Source: Streptomyces justiciae
Lineage (GTDB): Bacteria > Actinomycetota > Actinomycetes > Streptomycetales > Streptomycetaceae
Assembly: GCF_015163075.1 (NCBI RefSeq)
Contig: NZ_JADDXU010000016.1
Span: 124,001-188,000 of the forward strand
Length of the DNA stretch: 64,000 nucleotides
Direction: 5' to 3'
Shown: one piece after another, positions 39,828 to 48,996 of the stretch
How the letters are laid out: each line of letters opens with the position of its first letter
How positions within the stretch are numbered: the stretch's first letter is position 1
Translations under genes and position numbers: made by a program
The notes under the pieces: generated by a model
What the model saw: only the letters and a program-made list of their open reading frames with translations
Told to the model about the DNA's origin: nothing
The model's database searches: none

Positions 39828-40546
39828 GACTTCGCGCGCTCCCAGCCCCGCCGTTCCGGACGCGGCCCCAGTCTCCTGGGGTCGCGTGCCCGGTAGACGA
39901 CGTAGGGCCGGAACAGGTACTGCACCGGCGCGCTGAACATATGGACCAGCCTGCTGTACGGCACGAACGCGATCAGCGCCATGCCGATCACCGCGTGGAC
40001 CTGGTACAGCACCGGCACCCCGTGCATGCGGTCGATGTCCGGTTGGAGGGTGAACAGGCTGCGCGCCCAAGGGGCGATGGACTCGCGGTAGTTGTAGCCG
40101 TCGCCGGTGGCGTGGCTCAGTTTGGCGATCATGCCCAGCGCGATCGCGCCGAGCAGCACCAGGTACATGAGCTTGTCGTTGGCGGTGGTCGCGCGGAAGA
40201 CGGGGGCCCGGGTCCGGCGGCGGTAGACCAGCAGCACGATCCCGGCGACGGTGAGGACGCCGGCCGCGGTGCCGCCGTAGAGCGAGAACAGGTGGTACGT
40301 GTGCTCGCTGATCCCCAGCTTGTCCGTCCACGACATCGGGATGAACAGCCCGACGACGTGCCCGACCAGCACGAAGAGGATGCCGTAGTGGAAGGCGGGC
40401 GAGGCGATGTTCAGCAGCTTCGACTCGTAGACCTGCGAACTGCGGGTCGTCCAGCCGAACTTGTCGTAGCGGTAGCGCCAGACGAGTCCGGCGACGAGCA
40501 GGGCGATGGCGACGTACGGCAGCACGCCCCAGAGGAGTGTGGTCAT
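39824..40546 (-). CDS. narI: Respiratory nitrate reductase gamma subunit NarI
   Basis: A 240-residue cytochrome b subunit that takes electrons from quinol and anchors the NarGH dimer. Five hydrophobic helices are visible. Haem-ligand histidines are in AFHYGILFVLVGHVVGL and at YQVHAVIGMALIAFVPYSRLVH. The C-terminal VQYLFRPYVVYRARDP is typical of NarI. It starts at the stop of narJ (one-base overlap). Its stop overlaps the dnaK stop by four bases on the other strand. Confidence 0.95.
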   Translation of the reverse strand: MTTLLWGVLPYVAIALLVAGLVWRYRYDKFGWTTRSSQVYESKLLNIASPAFHYGILFVLVGHVVGLFIPMSWTDKLGISEHTYHLFSLYGGTAAGVLTVAGIVLLVYRRRTRAPVFRATTANDKLMYLVLLGAIALGMIAKLSHATGDGYNYRESIAPWARSLFTLQPDIDRMHGVPVLYQVHAVIGMALIAFVPYSRLVHMFSAPVQYLFRPYVVYRARDPRRLGPRPERRGWERAKS

Positions 40547-41034
40547 CAGCGCACCCCGGTACAGGTCGGCAGTGTGGCGCATACGGCGTCCAGGACGGAC
40601 GCGTACGGGGTTCCGAAGGCGGTCAGTCGGGAGCGCAACTGCTCCAGGCCGTCCCGGTGTTCGGTGAGCAGGTCGGTGTTGCCGGTGCGGGACGCGAACT
40701 CCAGCACCGCGGGCAGGAAGTCGGGCAACTCCTCGCCGGTGAACTCCAGGCCCGCCGCCCGGTAGACGTCCTTGAAGCGGACCAGCGACATCCCGCGCCG
40801 CCGGGTGTCCCCGTCCTGCCACCAACTCAGGTACAGGCTGTGCCGGTTCTTGAAGTCGAAGACCTGGACGTAGTGCGCGGCCAGCTCCTGCGGCGCGGTC
40901 ACCGCCGCGTGATCGACGAACTCCCGCAGTTGCGGGGCCGCTTCGCGCAGCAGCGGCAGCCGGGCGCGGAAGTCGTCGTCGGGGTACGTCAGACAGAGCG
41001 CTGCTGCCTGGTACAGCACGGCGTACGACGGCAT
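40546..41034 (-). CDS. narJ: Nitrate reductase chaperone NarJ (delta subunit)
   Basis: A 162-residue all-helical chaperone of the NarJ/TorD family, which inserts molybdenum cofactor and holds NarGH in the cytoplasm until assembled. It opens YQAAALCLTYPDDDFRARLP and has the family landmark AAHYVQVFDFKNRHSLYLSW followed by DTRRRGMSL. It is shorter than E. coli NarJ, as is usual in actinobacteria. Overlaps narH and narI by the stop/start bases. Confidence 0.94.
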   Translation of the reverse strand: MPSYAVLYQAAALCLTYPDDDFRARLPLLREAAPQLREFVDHAAVTAPQELAAHYVQVFDFKNRHSLYLSWWQDGDTRRRGMSLVRFKDVYRAAGLEFTGEELPDFLPAVLEFASRTGNTDLLTEHRDGLEQLRSRLTAFGTPYASVLDAVCATLPTCTGVR

Positions 41035-42641
41035 CAGACCTCCTCGGCGTCGGCGGGGTCGTCGGACGTCTGGCGGCGGCGCAGCCCGTGGAAGTTCTCC
41101 ACGGACACCACCGGCAGCAGCTTGCGCTGCCCGGAGTCCTGGCCGAACGGCCCGTCGCCGTCCATGCCGGGCCCGCCCTCGTACTCGAGGCTGCAACCTT
41201 CCGGGAGCGCCGACTCCTCCAGGCGGCGGGCGTCGCCCACGGCGGCGGTCGGGATCACGTATCGGTCGTCGTACTTGGCGATGGCCAGCAGCCGGTACAT
41301 CTCCTCGATCTCCGCGGGCTTCATGCCGACCGCCTCGGTGACGGCCGGGTCGGGGTCCTCGCCGAGGTTGATCGCCCGCATGTGGGCGCGCATCGCGGCG
41401 AGCTTCTCCAGGGAGCCCCGCACGGGCGCGGTGTCGCCCGCGGTGAACACCTCCGCGAGGTACTCCAGCGGGATGCGGAGCGTGTCGATCGCGCCGAAGA
41501 GGTTCTCGGCGTCCTCGCCGTCGTGCCCGGTCTCGGTGAGCGCGTCCACGACCGGCGACAGCGGCGGGATGTACCAGACCATCGGCATCGTGCGGTACTC
41601 GGGATGCAGCGGCAGCGCCACCTTGTACTTGCTGATCAGCGCGCGCACGGGGGAGCGGCGGGCCGCCTCCATCCAGTCGTACGAGATCCCCGCCTCCTCG
41701 GCGGCCCGCTGCACGGCCGGATCGTCCGGGTCGAGGAAGACACCCAACTGGGCCTCGTACAGCCCCTTTTCGTCGGGCGTGGACGCCGCGGCCGTCACCT
41801 TGTCGGCGTCGTAGAGGATCACGCCGAGATAGCGCAGACGGCCCACGCAGGTCTCCGAGCAGACTGTCGGCAGGCCCACCTCGACGCGCGGGTAGCACAT
41901 CGTGCACTTCTCGGCCTTGCCGGTGCGGTGGTTGAAGTAGACCTTCTTGTACGGGCAGCCGGTCACGCACATCCGCCAGCCCCGGCAGTGGTCCTGGTCG
42001 ACCAGGACGATGCCGTCCTCCGCCCGCTTGTACATCGCGCCGGACGGGCACGAGGCGACGCAGGACGGGTTGAGGCAGTGCTCGCAGATGCGCGGCAGAT
42101 AGAACATGAAGGTCTGCTCGAACTCGAACTTCACCTTCTCCGCCGCCTGTTGACGGGCGCGCTCGACCATCGGGTCGAGGTCGCCGTAGGCGGGGGCGCC
42201 CGCGAGGTTGTCGTCCCAGTTCGACGACCACTCGATCTTCATCGGCTTGCCGTCGATCTGCGACACCGGCCGGGCCACCGGGAAGTCGTCGCCGAGCGGG
42301 GCGTCGGTGAGGTTCTTGTAGTCGTAGGTCCAGGGCTCGTAGTAGTCCTTGATCTCCGGGAGCTTGGGGTTGGAGAAGATGCCGAGGAGTTTGTGGAAGC
42401 GCCCGCCGCCTTTGAGCTTCAGCGCGCCCCGTTTGTTGAGCTCCCAGCCGCCGCGCCACTTCTCCTGGTCCTCGTAGCGGCGCGGATAGCCCTGTCCCGG
42501 GCGGGTCTCGACGTTGTTGAACCAGACGTACTCCATGCCCTGCCGGTTGGTCCATGCCTGCTTGCAGGTGACGGAACAGGTGTGGCAGCCGATGCACTTG
42601 TCGAGGTTCATGACCATCGCGATCTGAGCCATCACTCGCAT
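41034..42641 (-). CDS. narH: Respiratory nitrate reductase beta subunit NarH
   Basis: A 535-residue iron-sulfur subunit that conducts electrons from NarI to NarG. Four ferredoxin-like cysteine clusters are present: LDKCIGCHTCSVTCKQAW, LPRICEHCLNPSCVASCPSG, CRGWRMCVTGCPYKKVYFN with KCTMCYPR, and VCSETCVGRL. One of the clusters carries Trp (CRGWRMC) in place of a Cys, the known mark of the 3Fe-4S centre. Starts one base from the narG stop, with GGAGG in the narG 3' end. The C-terminal residues are variable. Confidence 0.95.
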   Translation of the reverse strand: MRVMAQIAMVMNLDKCIGCHTCSVTCKQAWTNRQGMEYVWFNNVETRPGQGYPRRYEDQEKWRGGWELNKRGALKLKGGGRFHKLLGIFSNPKLPEIKDYYEPWTYDYKNLTDAPLGDDFPVARPVSQIDGKPMKIEWSSNWDDNLAGAPAYGDLDPMVERARQQAAEKVKFEFEQTFMFYLPRICEHCLNPSCVASCPSGAMYKRAEDGIVLVDQDHCRGWRMCVTGCPYKKVYFNHRTGKAEKCTMCYPRVEVGLPTVCSETCVGRLRYLGVILYDADKVTAAASTPDEKGLYEAQLGVFLDPDDPAVQRAAEEAGISYDWMEAARRSPVRALISKYKVALPLHPEYRTMPMVWYIPPLSPVVDALTETGHDGEDAENLFGAIDTLRIPLEYLAEVFTAGDTAPVRGSLEKLAAMRAHMRAINLGEDPDPAVTEAVGMKPAEIEEMYRLLAIAKYDDRYVIPTAAVGDARRLEESALPEGCSLEYEGGPGMDGDGPFGQDSGQRKLLPVVSVENFHGLRRRQTSDDPADAEEV

Positions 42642-42642
42642 G

Positions 42643-45600
42643 TCAGTACTCGACCTCCTGGCTGCGGCGGCGGATGACCGTCACCTCGTCGCGCTGGTTG
42701 CCCGTGGGGCCCAGGTAGTTGAACGCCCAGCTCAACTGGGCGTAGCCGCCGATGAGATGGGACGGCTTGAGGATCAGCCGGGTCAGCGAGTTGTGGATGC
42801 CGCCGCGCTTGCCGGTGGCCTCCGTCGTCGGCACGTTGACCGTGCGTTCCTGGGCGTGGTGCATGTAGACCGTGCCGGCCGGCATGCGGTGCGAGACGAC
42901 CGCGCGGGCCACGACCACGCCGTTGCGATTGACCGCCTCGATCCAGTCGTCGTCCTTGACGCCGATGGCGTCCGCGTCCTGCGGGGCCATCCAGATGGAC
43001 TGGCCGCCGCGGGAGAGGGCCAGCATGAACAGGTTGTCCTGGTACTCGGAGTGGATGGACCACTTGTTGTGCGGCGTGAGGTAACGGACCGTCACTTCCC
43101 GCTGTCCGTCCGGGCCGAGCTGCGGTTCGCCGAACAGCTTGTTCATGTCCAGCGGCGGCCGGTAGACCGGGAGCGCCTCGCCCAGTTCGTGGATCCAGTC
43201 GTGGTCCAGGAAGAAGTGCTGGCGGCCGGTCAGGGTGTGCCAGGGCTTGAGGTGCTCGGTGTTGAGGGTGAACGCCGTGTACCTGCGGCCGCCGGACTCG
43301 CTGCCCGACCACTCCGGTGACGTGATGACCGGGACGGGCGCCGCCTGGGTGTCGGCGTAGGTGATCCGCTTGCCCTCGTGCTCGGCGGCCAGGTGGGCCA
43401 TCTCCTGCCCGGTGCGCGCCTCCAGGGTGTGGAAGCCCTGGGTGGCGAGGCGGCCGTTGGTGGTGCCGGACAGGGCGAGGATGGTGTTCGCGGCCTTCAC
43501 GGCGGTGTCGATCGAGGGGCGGCCCTCGTAGCCGGTGCCGTTCAACTCGGCCAGGTGCCGCACCTCTTCGTCCGGCTTGAGGGCGATGCCCTTGCAGGGC
43601 AGGCCCAGCTTCTCGACCAGTGGGCCGAGCGCCCGGAACTTGGCGCCGATCGCGGTGTAGTCGCGTTCGACGACCGTGAGGTTCGGCATCGTCTTCCCGG
43701 GGACCGGATCGCACTCGCCGCGCTTCCAGTCCAGGACCACCCCGCCGGGCTGGGCGGTCTCGCCCGGGGTGTCGTGCTGGAGCGGCGACGCCACCAGGTC
43801 CTTGCGGGTGCCCAGATGCAGGACCGCCATCTCGCTGAGCCGGTCGGCCAGCGCCTTGAAGGTGTCGAAGTCGGTGCGGGCCTGCCAGGGCGGGTCCACG
43901 GCCGGGGTGAAGGAGTGCACGTAGGGGTGCATGTCGGTGGACGACAGGTCGTGCTTCTCGTACCAGGTCGCCGCCGGCAGGACGACGTCCGACAGCAGGG
44001 TCGACGACGTCTGCCGGAAGTCCAGCGACAGCAGCAGGTCGAGCTTGCCCTCGGGGGCCTCCTCCCGCCACTTCACGTCCCGGGGCCGCTCGTGCGACTC
44101 GGCCTCGTGGGCGCTCAACGACGAGTGCGTGCCCAGCAGATGCCGGGTGAAGTACTCGGCGCCCTTCGCCGACGAGCCGAGCAGGTTGGCCCGCCACAGC
44201 GTCAGCACGCGCGGCCAGTTCTCCGGGGCGTCCGGGTCCTCGCAGGCGAAGTTCAGGGTGCCCGCGCGAAGTTCGGCCACCGCCTTGGCCACCGGGTCGC
44301 CGAAGGTCTCGCCCAGCTCCAGGGGGTTGCGGTCGAAGGTCGGGTACGACGGCATCCAGCCCGAACGCGCCGACAGGGCGAGGCAGTCGGCGCCCGTCAT
44401 GCCCTTGAACCGGCCCTCGCCGAGCGGGGAGGACAGCACGTCGGCGGTGAAGTGGTCGTAGCGCCACTGGTCGGTGTTGAGGAACCAGTACGCCGTGCCG
44501 ATCATCTGTCGCGGTGGACGCGACCAGTCCGACGCGGCGGCCAGCGTCGCCCAGCCGGTGACCGGGCGGCACTTCTCCTGGCCGACGTAGTGCGCCCAGC
44601 CGCCGCCGTTGCGGCCCTGGCAGCCGGTGAGTTGGAGGAGGGCCAGGAAGGCGCGGTAGATGGTCTCGGAGTGGAACCAGTGGTTGGTGCCGGCGCCCAT
44701 GAGGATCATGCAGCGGCCCTTGGAGCGCTCGGCGGTGCGCGCGAACTCCCTGGCGATCTTGACGCACTTGGCGGCCGGGACGGAAGTGTGCACCTCCTGC
44801 CAGGCAGGGGTGCCGGGCGCCTCGGCGTCCTCGTAGGAGGCGGGCCAACTGCCCGGCAGATCAGGGCGCTTGATGCCGTACTGCGCCAGCAGCAGGTCGA
44901 ACACGGTCGTCACCAGCGGACCGTCCGGACCGCCGAGCCGGGTCGCCGGTACGCCACGGCGTACCACGTCGCCGCGGCCCTGGCCGTGCTCGCCGCCCTC
45001 GGTGTCGAAGCGGGGGAGCAGGACCTCGACGCCGCTCGAGATGTTCTGCCCGTGCAGGGTCAACGTCGGTTCGACAGCGCCGAGTTCGAGGTTCCAGCGG
45101 CCCTTGCCCGACTCGGTCCAGCGGAAGCCCAGGGAACCGTTCGGGACGACCGCGCGGCCGCTCGCCGCATCCAGTACGACCGTCTTCCACTCCGCGCCCT
45201 CGCCTTCCTGGCCGAGGTCGGTGGCGCGCAGGAACTTCGAGGGGACGTGCGCGCCGTCCTTCTCGGTGAGGGTGACCAGGAACGGGAGGTCGGTGAACTT
45301 CTTGACGTAGTCCGTGAAGAACGGTGTCTCACGGTCGACGAAGAACTCCTTGAGGATGACGTGCCCCATCGCCAGGGCCAGCGCGCCGTCCGTGCCGGGG
45401 TGCGGGTGCAGCCATTCGTCGGCGAACTTGGCGTTGTCCGCGTAGTCGGGGGCGACCACGACCACCTTCTGGCCCCGGTAGCGGGCCTCCGCCATCCAGT
45501 GCGCGTCCGGCGTCCGCGTCACAGGGACGTTCGAGCCCCACATCATCAGATACGCGGCGTCCCACCAGTCGCCGGACTCGGGGACGTCCGTCTGGTCGCC

Positions 45601-46326
45601 GAAGACCTGCGGGGAGGCCACGGGGAGGTCGGCGTACCAGTCGTAGAACGACAGCATCGGGGCGCCGATCAACGAATGGAAGCGCGCTCCGGCCGCGTGC
45701 GACACCATCGACATCGCCGGGATCGGGGAGAAGCCGGCGATGCGGTCGGGGCCGTACGTCTTGATGGTGTGGACGTGCGCGGCGGCGACGATCTCGACCG
45801 CCTCGTCCCAGGTCGCGCGGACCAGGCCGCCCTTGCCGCGGGCCTGCTGGTAGCGGCGGCGGCGCTCGGGGTCGCTCTGGATGTCCGCCCAGGCCAGGAC
45901 CGGGTCTCCGGTCCTCGCGAGCGCCTCGCGGTACAGCTCGAGGAGGACACCGCGGACGTACGGGTAGCGCACCCGGGTGGGGGAGTACGTGTACCAGGAG
46001 AACGCGGCGCCCCGGGGGCAGCCGCGCGGCTCGTACTCGGGGCGGTCCGGGCCGACGCTCGGGTAGTCGGTCTGCTGGGTCTCCCAGGTGATGATGCCGT
46101 CCTTGACGTACACCTTCCACCGGCAGGAACCCGTGCAGTTCACCCCGTGGGTGGAGTTCACGACCTTGTCGTGGCTCCACCGGTCCCGGTAGAAGGCGTC
46201 CGCCTCGCGCCCGCCGGTCAGCTCGATGCGGTGCAGGTCGGGTGCGGGCGTGCCGGGCCGGAAGAAACGCCCGGCCTTCAGCAGCGCCGCGCCCGGCTCG
46301 GTGGGCGGGGTCTGGGTGTCGGTCAC
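42643..46326 (-). CDS. narG: Respiratory nitrate reductase alpha subunit NarG
   Basis: A 1227-residue molybdenum bis-MGD catalytic subunit reducing nitrate to nitrite on the cytoplasmic face. The FS0 cluster binding region HGVNCTGSCRWKVYVKDG and the following EPRGCPRGAAFSWYTYS are at the N-terminus. The Mo-ligand aspartate region is in YLMMWGSNVPVTRTPDAHW, and MGAGTNHWFHSETIYRAF and GGGWAHYVGQEKCRPV are conserved inner segments. The length matches actinobacterial NarG. It is the first gene of narGHJI. Streptomyces often carries more than one nar operon; no narK transporter or regulator is beside this copy. Confidence 0.97.
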   Translation of the reverse strand: MTDTQTPPTEPGAALLKAGRFFRPGTPAPDLHRIELTGGREADAFYRDRWSHDKVVNSTHGVNCTGSCRWKVYVKDGIITWETQQTDYPSVGPDRPEYEPRGCPRGAAFSWYTYSPTRVRYPYVRGVLLELYREALARTGDPVLAWADIQSDPERRRRYQQARGKGGLVRATWDEAVEIVAAAHVHTIKTYGPDRIAGFSPIPAMSMVSHAAGARFHSLIGAPMLSFYDWYADLPVASPQVFGDQTDVPESGDWWDAAYLMMWGSNVPVTRTPDAHWMAEARYRGQKVVVVAPDYADNAKFADEWLHPHPGTDGALALAMGHVILKEFFVDRETPFFTDYVKKFTDLPFLVTLTEKDGAHVPSKFLRATDLGQEGEGAEWKTVVLDAASGRAVVPNGSLGFRWTESGKGRWNLELGAVEPTLTLHGQNISSGVEVLLPRFDTEGGEHGQGRGDVVRRGVPATRLGGPDGPLVTTVFDLLLAQYGIKRPDLPGSWPASYEDAEAPGTPAWQEVHTSVPAAKCVKIAREFARTAERSKGRCMILMGAGTNHWFHSETIYRAFLALLQLTGCQGRNGGGWAHYVGQEKCRPVTGWATLAAASDWSRPPRQMIGTAYWFLNTDQWRYDHFTADVLSSPLGEGRFKGMTGADCLALSARSGWMPSYPTFDRNPLELGETFGDPVAKAVAELRAGTLNFACEDPDAPENWPRVLTLWRANLLGSSAKGAEYFTRHLLGTHSSLSAHEAESHERPRDVKWREEAPEGKLDLLLSLDFRQTSSTLLSDVVLPAATWYEKHDLSSTDMHPYVHSFTPAVDPPWQARTDFDTFKALADRLSEMAVLHLGTRKDLVASPLQHDTPGETAQPGGVVLDWKRGECDPVPGKTMPNLTVVERDYTAIGAKFRALGPLVEKLGLPCKGIALKPDEEVRHLAELNGTGYEGRPSIDTAVKAANTILALSGTTNGRLATQGFHTLEARTGQEMAHLAAEHEGKRITYADTQAAPVPVITSPEWSGSESGGRRYTAFTLNTEHLKPWHTLTGRQHFFLDHDWIHELGEALPVYRPPLDMNKLFGEPQLGPDGQREVTVRYLTPHNKWSIHSEYQDNLFMLALSRGGQSIWMAPQDADAIGVKDDDWIEAVNRNGVVVARAVVSHRMPAGTVYMHHAQERTVNVPTTEATGKRGGIHNSLTRLILKPSHLIGGYAQLSWAFNYLGPTGNQRDEVTVIRRRSQEVEY

Positions 46327-46393
46327 ATGCGCTCCCTTGCTTGCCCGTGCTTCCGAAGCTAGGGGCGAGGGCGGGAACGCACCTGTTCACGGC

Positions 46394-46428
46394 ACCCGTA
46401 CGGGTACTCGTCCGAGGGTCGTACGGGT
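46394..46428. promoter_or_regulatory. Palindrome and direct repeat upstream of narG
   Basis: ACCCGTACGGGT (46394-46405) is a perfect 12-bp palindrome. CGTACGGGT recurs at 46420-46428. It lies 68-80 bp upstream of narG and could be an operator; no known regulator box is recognised. Confidence 0.35.
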
Positions 46429-47243
46429 CAGGGCTTGCGGGCGACTCCCGCGTACACCGGCACGACGCCCTCGGTCTGGGCCTCGACGTCGATGGGCTCC
46501 GGCCGCCAGCCGGTCACCGGGATCACGCCCGGGCCGAGCAGCTCCAGGCCGGCGAAGAAGCGCGAGAACTCGGGCAGCGAGCGCGGGTGGAACGGCGTAC
46601 CGCTCGCCCGGAAAGCCTCCGCGGCCTTCCCGATGGCCTCCGGGCTGAGGTCGGGGGTCACCTGGGAGAGGATCACATAGCTGCCGGGGGCGAGCTCGGC
46701 GACGTACCGCTCCAGTAGGCCGTACACGTCGTCGCCGTCCGGGTCCTCGCCGAGGTAGTGGGTGAGCGCCACCAGCGACAGCGCGACGGGCCGGGAGAAG
46801 TCCAGGGTCTCCGCGGCCAGGCGCAGGATGGTGTCCGGGTCGCGGACGTCGGCGTGCACGTAGTTCGTGGCGCCCTCGGCGGTGCTGTGCAGCAGGGCCT
46901 GGGCGTGGCGCAGGACGATCGGGTCGTTGTCGACGTACACCACCCGCGCGTCCGGGGCGACTTCCTGGGCGACCTGGTGCAGGTTGGGCTCGGTGGGGAT
47001 GCCGGTGCCGATGTCGAGGAACTGGCGGATGCCCGCATCGGCGGCCGTCCGGACCGCCCGGTGCATGAACCGGCGGTTGGCGCGCGCCCCGCGGACCACC
47101 GCGCCGTCCGAGGCGAGGATCCTGCGGGCGAGCTCCTCGTCCACCGGGTAGTTGTCCTTGCCGCCGAGCCACCAGTCGTACACACGGGCCGGATGCGGCC
47201 TGGTGGTGTCGAGGATGGTGGGCGCGGTTTCCGGTCCGGTCAT
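46428..47243 (-). CDS. SAM-dependent methyltransferase (DUF574 / Methyltransf_19)
   Basis: A 271-residue member of the actinomycete SAM methyltransferase family known as DUF574. Its hallmark N-terminus HPARVYDWWLGGKDNYPVDE is present, with the SAM site FLDIGTGIPTEPNLHQVAQ and VVYVDNDPIVLRHAQALL, and the late LSLVALTHYLGEDPDG. These genes occur in dozens of copies, often next to XRE/DUF5753 regulators, as here. Their substrate is unknown. Starts 48 bp after the regulator gene, probably one transcript. Confidence 0.92.
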   Translation of the reverse strand: MTGPETAPTILDTTRPHPARVYDWWLGGKDNYPVDEELARRILASDGAVVRGARANRRFMHRAVRTAADAGIRQFLDIGTGIPTEPNLHQVAQEVAPDARVVYVDNDPIVLRHAQALLHSTAEGATNYVHADVRDPDTILRLAAETLDFSRPVALSLVALTHYLGEDPDGDDVYGLLERYVAELAPGSYVILSQVTPDLSPEAIGKAAEAFRASGTPFHPRSLPEFSRFFAGLELLGPGVIPVTGWRPEPIDVEAQTEGVVPVYAGVARKP

Positions 47244-47290
47244 GCGGCGGTTTCTCCTCGGTGCTCGAAGGGCTCGGGCTCTCGAAGGGC

Positions 47291-48154
47291 TCAATAGGTG
47301 GCGCGGCGTTCCCTGAGGATCTTCTTGGTGCGTTCGGCCGACGCGGCGCGCGCCGTCATGTGGTCCAGGACCTCCAGATGCAGGGAGACCTCCTTGCGGG
47401 AGTCCAGGTACAGGGCGCCGGTCAGGTACTCGGTGAAGGCCATGTCGGGCAGTTCGGGCTCGGCGAAGCGGAAGAGGGAGAAGGGGGCGTACGTCCCCGG
47501 GTGCGGGCCCGCGGCGAACTCGGCGATCTGCAGCGTGATCCGGTCGCGCTCGGCGAACTCCAGCAGCTTGTCCAGCTGCTCCCGCATGACCTCGCCGCCC
47601 TGGCCGACCGGCCGGGCCAGCACCGTCTCGTCCATGATCACCCACAGGTGGGGCGGGTCCGGGCGTTCCAGGAGCTGCTGGCGGGTCATCCGCAGGGACA
47701 CATGCCGCTCGACGGTGTCCGGGCCTGCCTGCGCGATCGTCCCCGCCTCCATCACGGCACGCGCGTACGCCTCGGTCTGGAGCAGGCCCGGCACGAAGTG
47801 CGGCTCATAGGAGCGGATGATGCGGGCCGCGCCCTCCAGGCTCACGTACAGGCTGAACCAGTCCGGCAGCACGTCGTGGAACCGCTGCCACCAGCCCGGC
47901 TGGTTCGCCTCCTCGGCCAGCGCGACGAACGCGTCCGCCTCCTCCTCGGAGACGCCGTACGTCGACAGCAGCATCTGCACGTACGGGATCTTCAGGGCGA
48001 CCTCGGCCATTTCCATGCGCCGCACGGTCGCCGGAGCCACGCGCAGGACCTTCGCGGCCTCCTCGCGCTTCAGCCCGGCCGCCTCCCGCAGCTCCTGGAG
48101 CCGCTTGCCGAGCACCACCTGGCCCACCGTGGGCGCAGGCCGCCGCTCACTCAC
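47291..48154 (-). CDS. XRE-family regulator with DUF5753 domain
   Basis: A 287-residue regulator. The helix-turn-helix lies at residues ~15-70 (LGKRLQELREAAGLKREEAAK with VLRVAPATVRRMEMAE). The DUF5753 domain follows (LEGAARIIRSYEPHFVPGLL, QTEAYARAVMEAG, MDETVLARPVGQGGEVMREQ). This class, usually paired with a small DUF397 protein, is abundant in Streptomyces and linked to development and antibiotic control. Here no DUF397 gene is adjacent; a DUF574 methyltransferase takes its place downstream. A 12-bp direct repeat (GAGCCCTTCGAG twice) lies across its stop. Confidence 0.92.
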   Translation of the reverse strand: MSERRPAPTVGQVVLGKRLQELREAAGLKREEAAKVLRVAPATVRRMEMAEVALKIPYVQMLLSTYGVSEEEADAFVALAEEANQPGWWQRFHDVLPDWFSLYVSLEGAARIIRSYEPHFVPGLLQTEAYARAVMEAGTIAQAGPDTVERHVSLRMTRQQLLERPDPPHLWVIMDETVLARPVGQGGEVMREQLDKLLEFAERDRITLQIAEFAAGPHPGTYAPFSLFRFAEPELPDMAFTEYLTGALYLDSRKEVSLHLEVLDHMTARAASAERTKKILRERRATY

Positions 48155-48570
48155 GCCACGCCTCCCCTACGCGCCGAAGTATCCGAGGCAGTGTGTCATG
48201 TTCCGCTGTCAGTCTCACGTGATCGGTGGTGAGGCGCTCGCCACGCGGGGTGGTGGGGCGCTCGTGGCGCGGGGCGATGGGCGCTCGGCACGCGGGTGGT
48301 GGGGGTGTTGGTCCGCGCGGGGTGGTGGGGGGCTCGCGGCGCGGGGCGGTGGGCGCTCGGCACGCGGCGTGGTGGGGGCGTTGGTCCGCGCGGGGCGGTG
48401 GGGGGGGGCTGGTCCGAGTGCGGGCGGTGCAATTACCCCGCGTGTAATCGACCGTTCCGGGCGGGCGCGGGATGGTGGAGTCACCGGGTTCCGGGGCGGC
48501 GCACTCCGGTCCGGAACCCGGGTTCCCCTTTCCCGTGTCGCGCACCCACCTCGACGGAGGCTGATTCGCC
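48155..48570. other. Intergenic region with tandem repeats
   Basis: No gene is supported in this 416-bp gap. It holds the 71-73 bp tandem repeats described separately and, to their right, a relatively ordinary leader for the next gene. Open frames through the repeats are Arg/Pro/Gly-rich shadows. Confidence 0.6.
48244..48415. repeat. About 2.4 tandem copies of a ~72-bp GC-rich unit
   Basis: Unit 1 48244-48314, unit 2 48315-48387, partial unit 3 48388-48415. Each unit contains GGTGGTGGGG, GGGCGCTCGGCACGCGG and ends in GTTGGTCC or close variants. G-tracts of four to nine could form G-quadruplexes. Confidence 0.85.
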
Positions 48571-48996
48571 ATGTCCGCAGCCCAGTTGTCCGCCCTCGCC
48601 CGCACGTCCGACCCGCAGACCGCGCTGCGGCGCTTCCTCGCGCTCGACGCGGTGGTGACCGGCGCGAACGGCCTCGCCTACCTCACCGCGTCCGGACCTC
48701 TCGGCCGGTTCCTCGGCGTCGGTTCCACGCTGTTGCTCGAACTCGGCGCGTTCCTGGTCGTGTACGCGGCCGGCGTCGGATGGCTCGCCTCACGCCCGCG
48801 TCCCGCCGCGCTGCCGGTCCGCGCCGTCGTCGAGGCCAACCTCGCCTGGGCGCTGCTGAGTTGTGTGGCCCTCGCGCTGTGGCTCTCGCCGAGCACCGCG
48901 GGTGGCGTGTGGACCGTCCTCCAGGCCCTCACCGTCGCCGGGTTCGCCGCCCTCCAGCACGTCGCCCTGAAGGCGCGTCAGGAGACGAACCCCTGA
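48571..48996 (+). CDS. Four-helix hypothetical membrane protein
   Basis: A 141-residue integral membrane protein with four predicted helices (around ALDAVVTGANGLAYLTASG, LLLELGAFLVVYAAGVGWLA, ANLAWALLSCVALALWL and VLQALTVAGFAALQHVALKA). No family name is recognised, though similar short four-helix proteins are common in streptomycetes. CGACGGAGG precedes the ATG. Its 3' end overlaps the convergent regulator gene by 19 bases. Confidence 0.75.
   Translation: MSAAQLSALARTSDPQTALRRFLALDAVVTGANGLAYLTASGPLGRFLGVGSTLLLELGAFLVVYAAGVGWLASRPRPAALPVRAVVEANLAWALLSCVALALWLSPSTAGGVWTVLQALTVAGFAALQHVALKARQETNP

Noticed and set aside
37284..40331. 1015-codon minus-strand open frame opposite dnaK
   Set aside because: Antisense shadow; DnaK in the other strand is unambiguous and this translation is low-complexity Gly/Arg/Val.
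43378..46362. 994-codon plus-strand open frame opposite narG
   Set aside because: Antisense shadow; NarG motifs are clear on the minus strand.
48244..48415. The G-rich tandem repeats as a CRISPR array or coding region
   Set aside because: Unit length ~72 bp, no unique spacers, and translations are Arg/Pro/Gly shadows.
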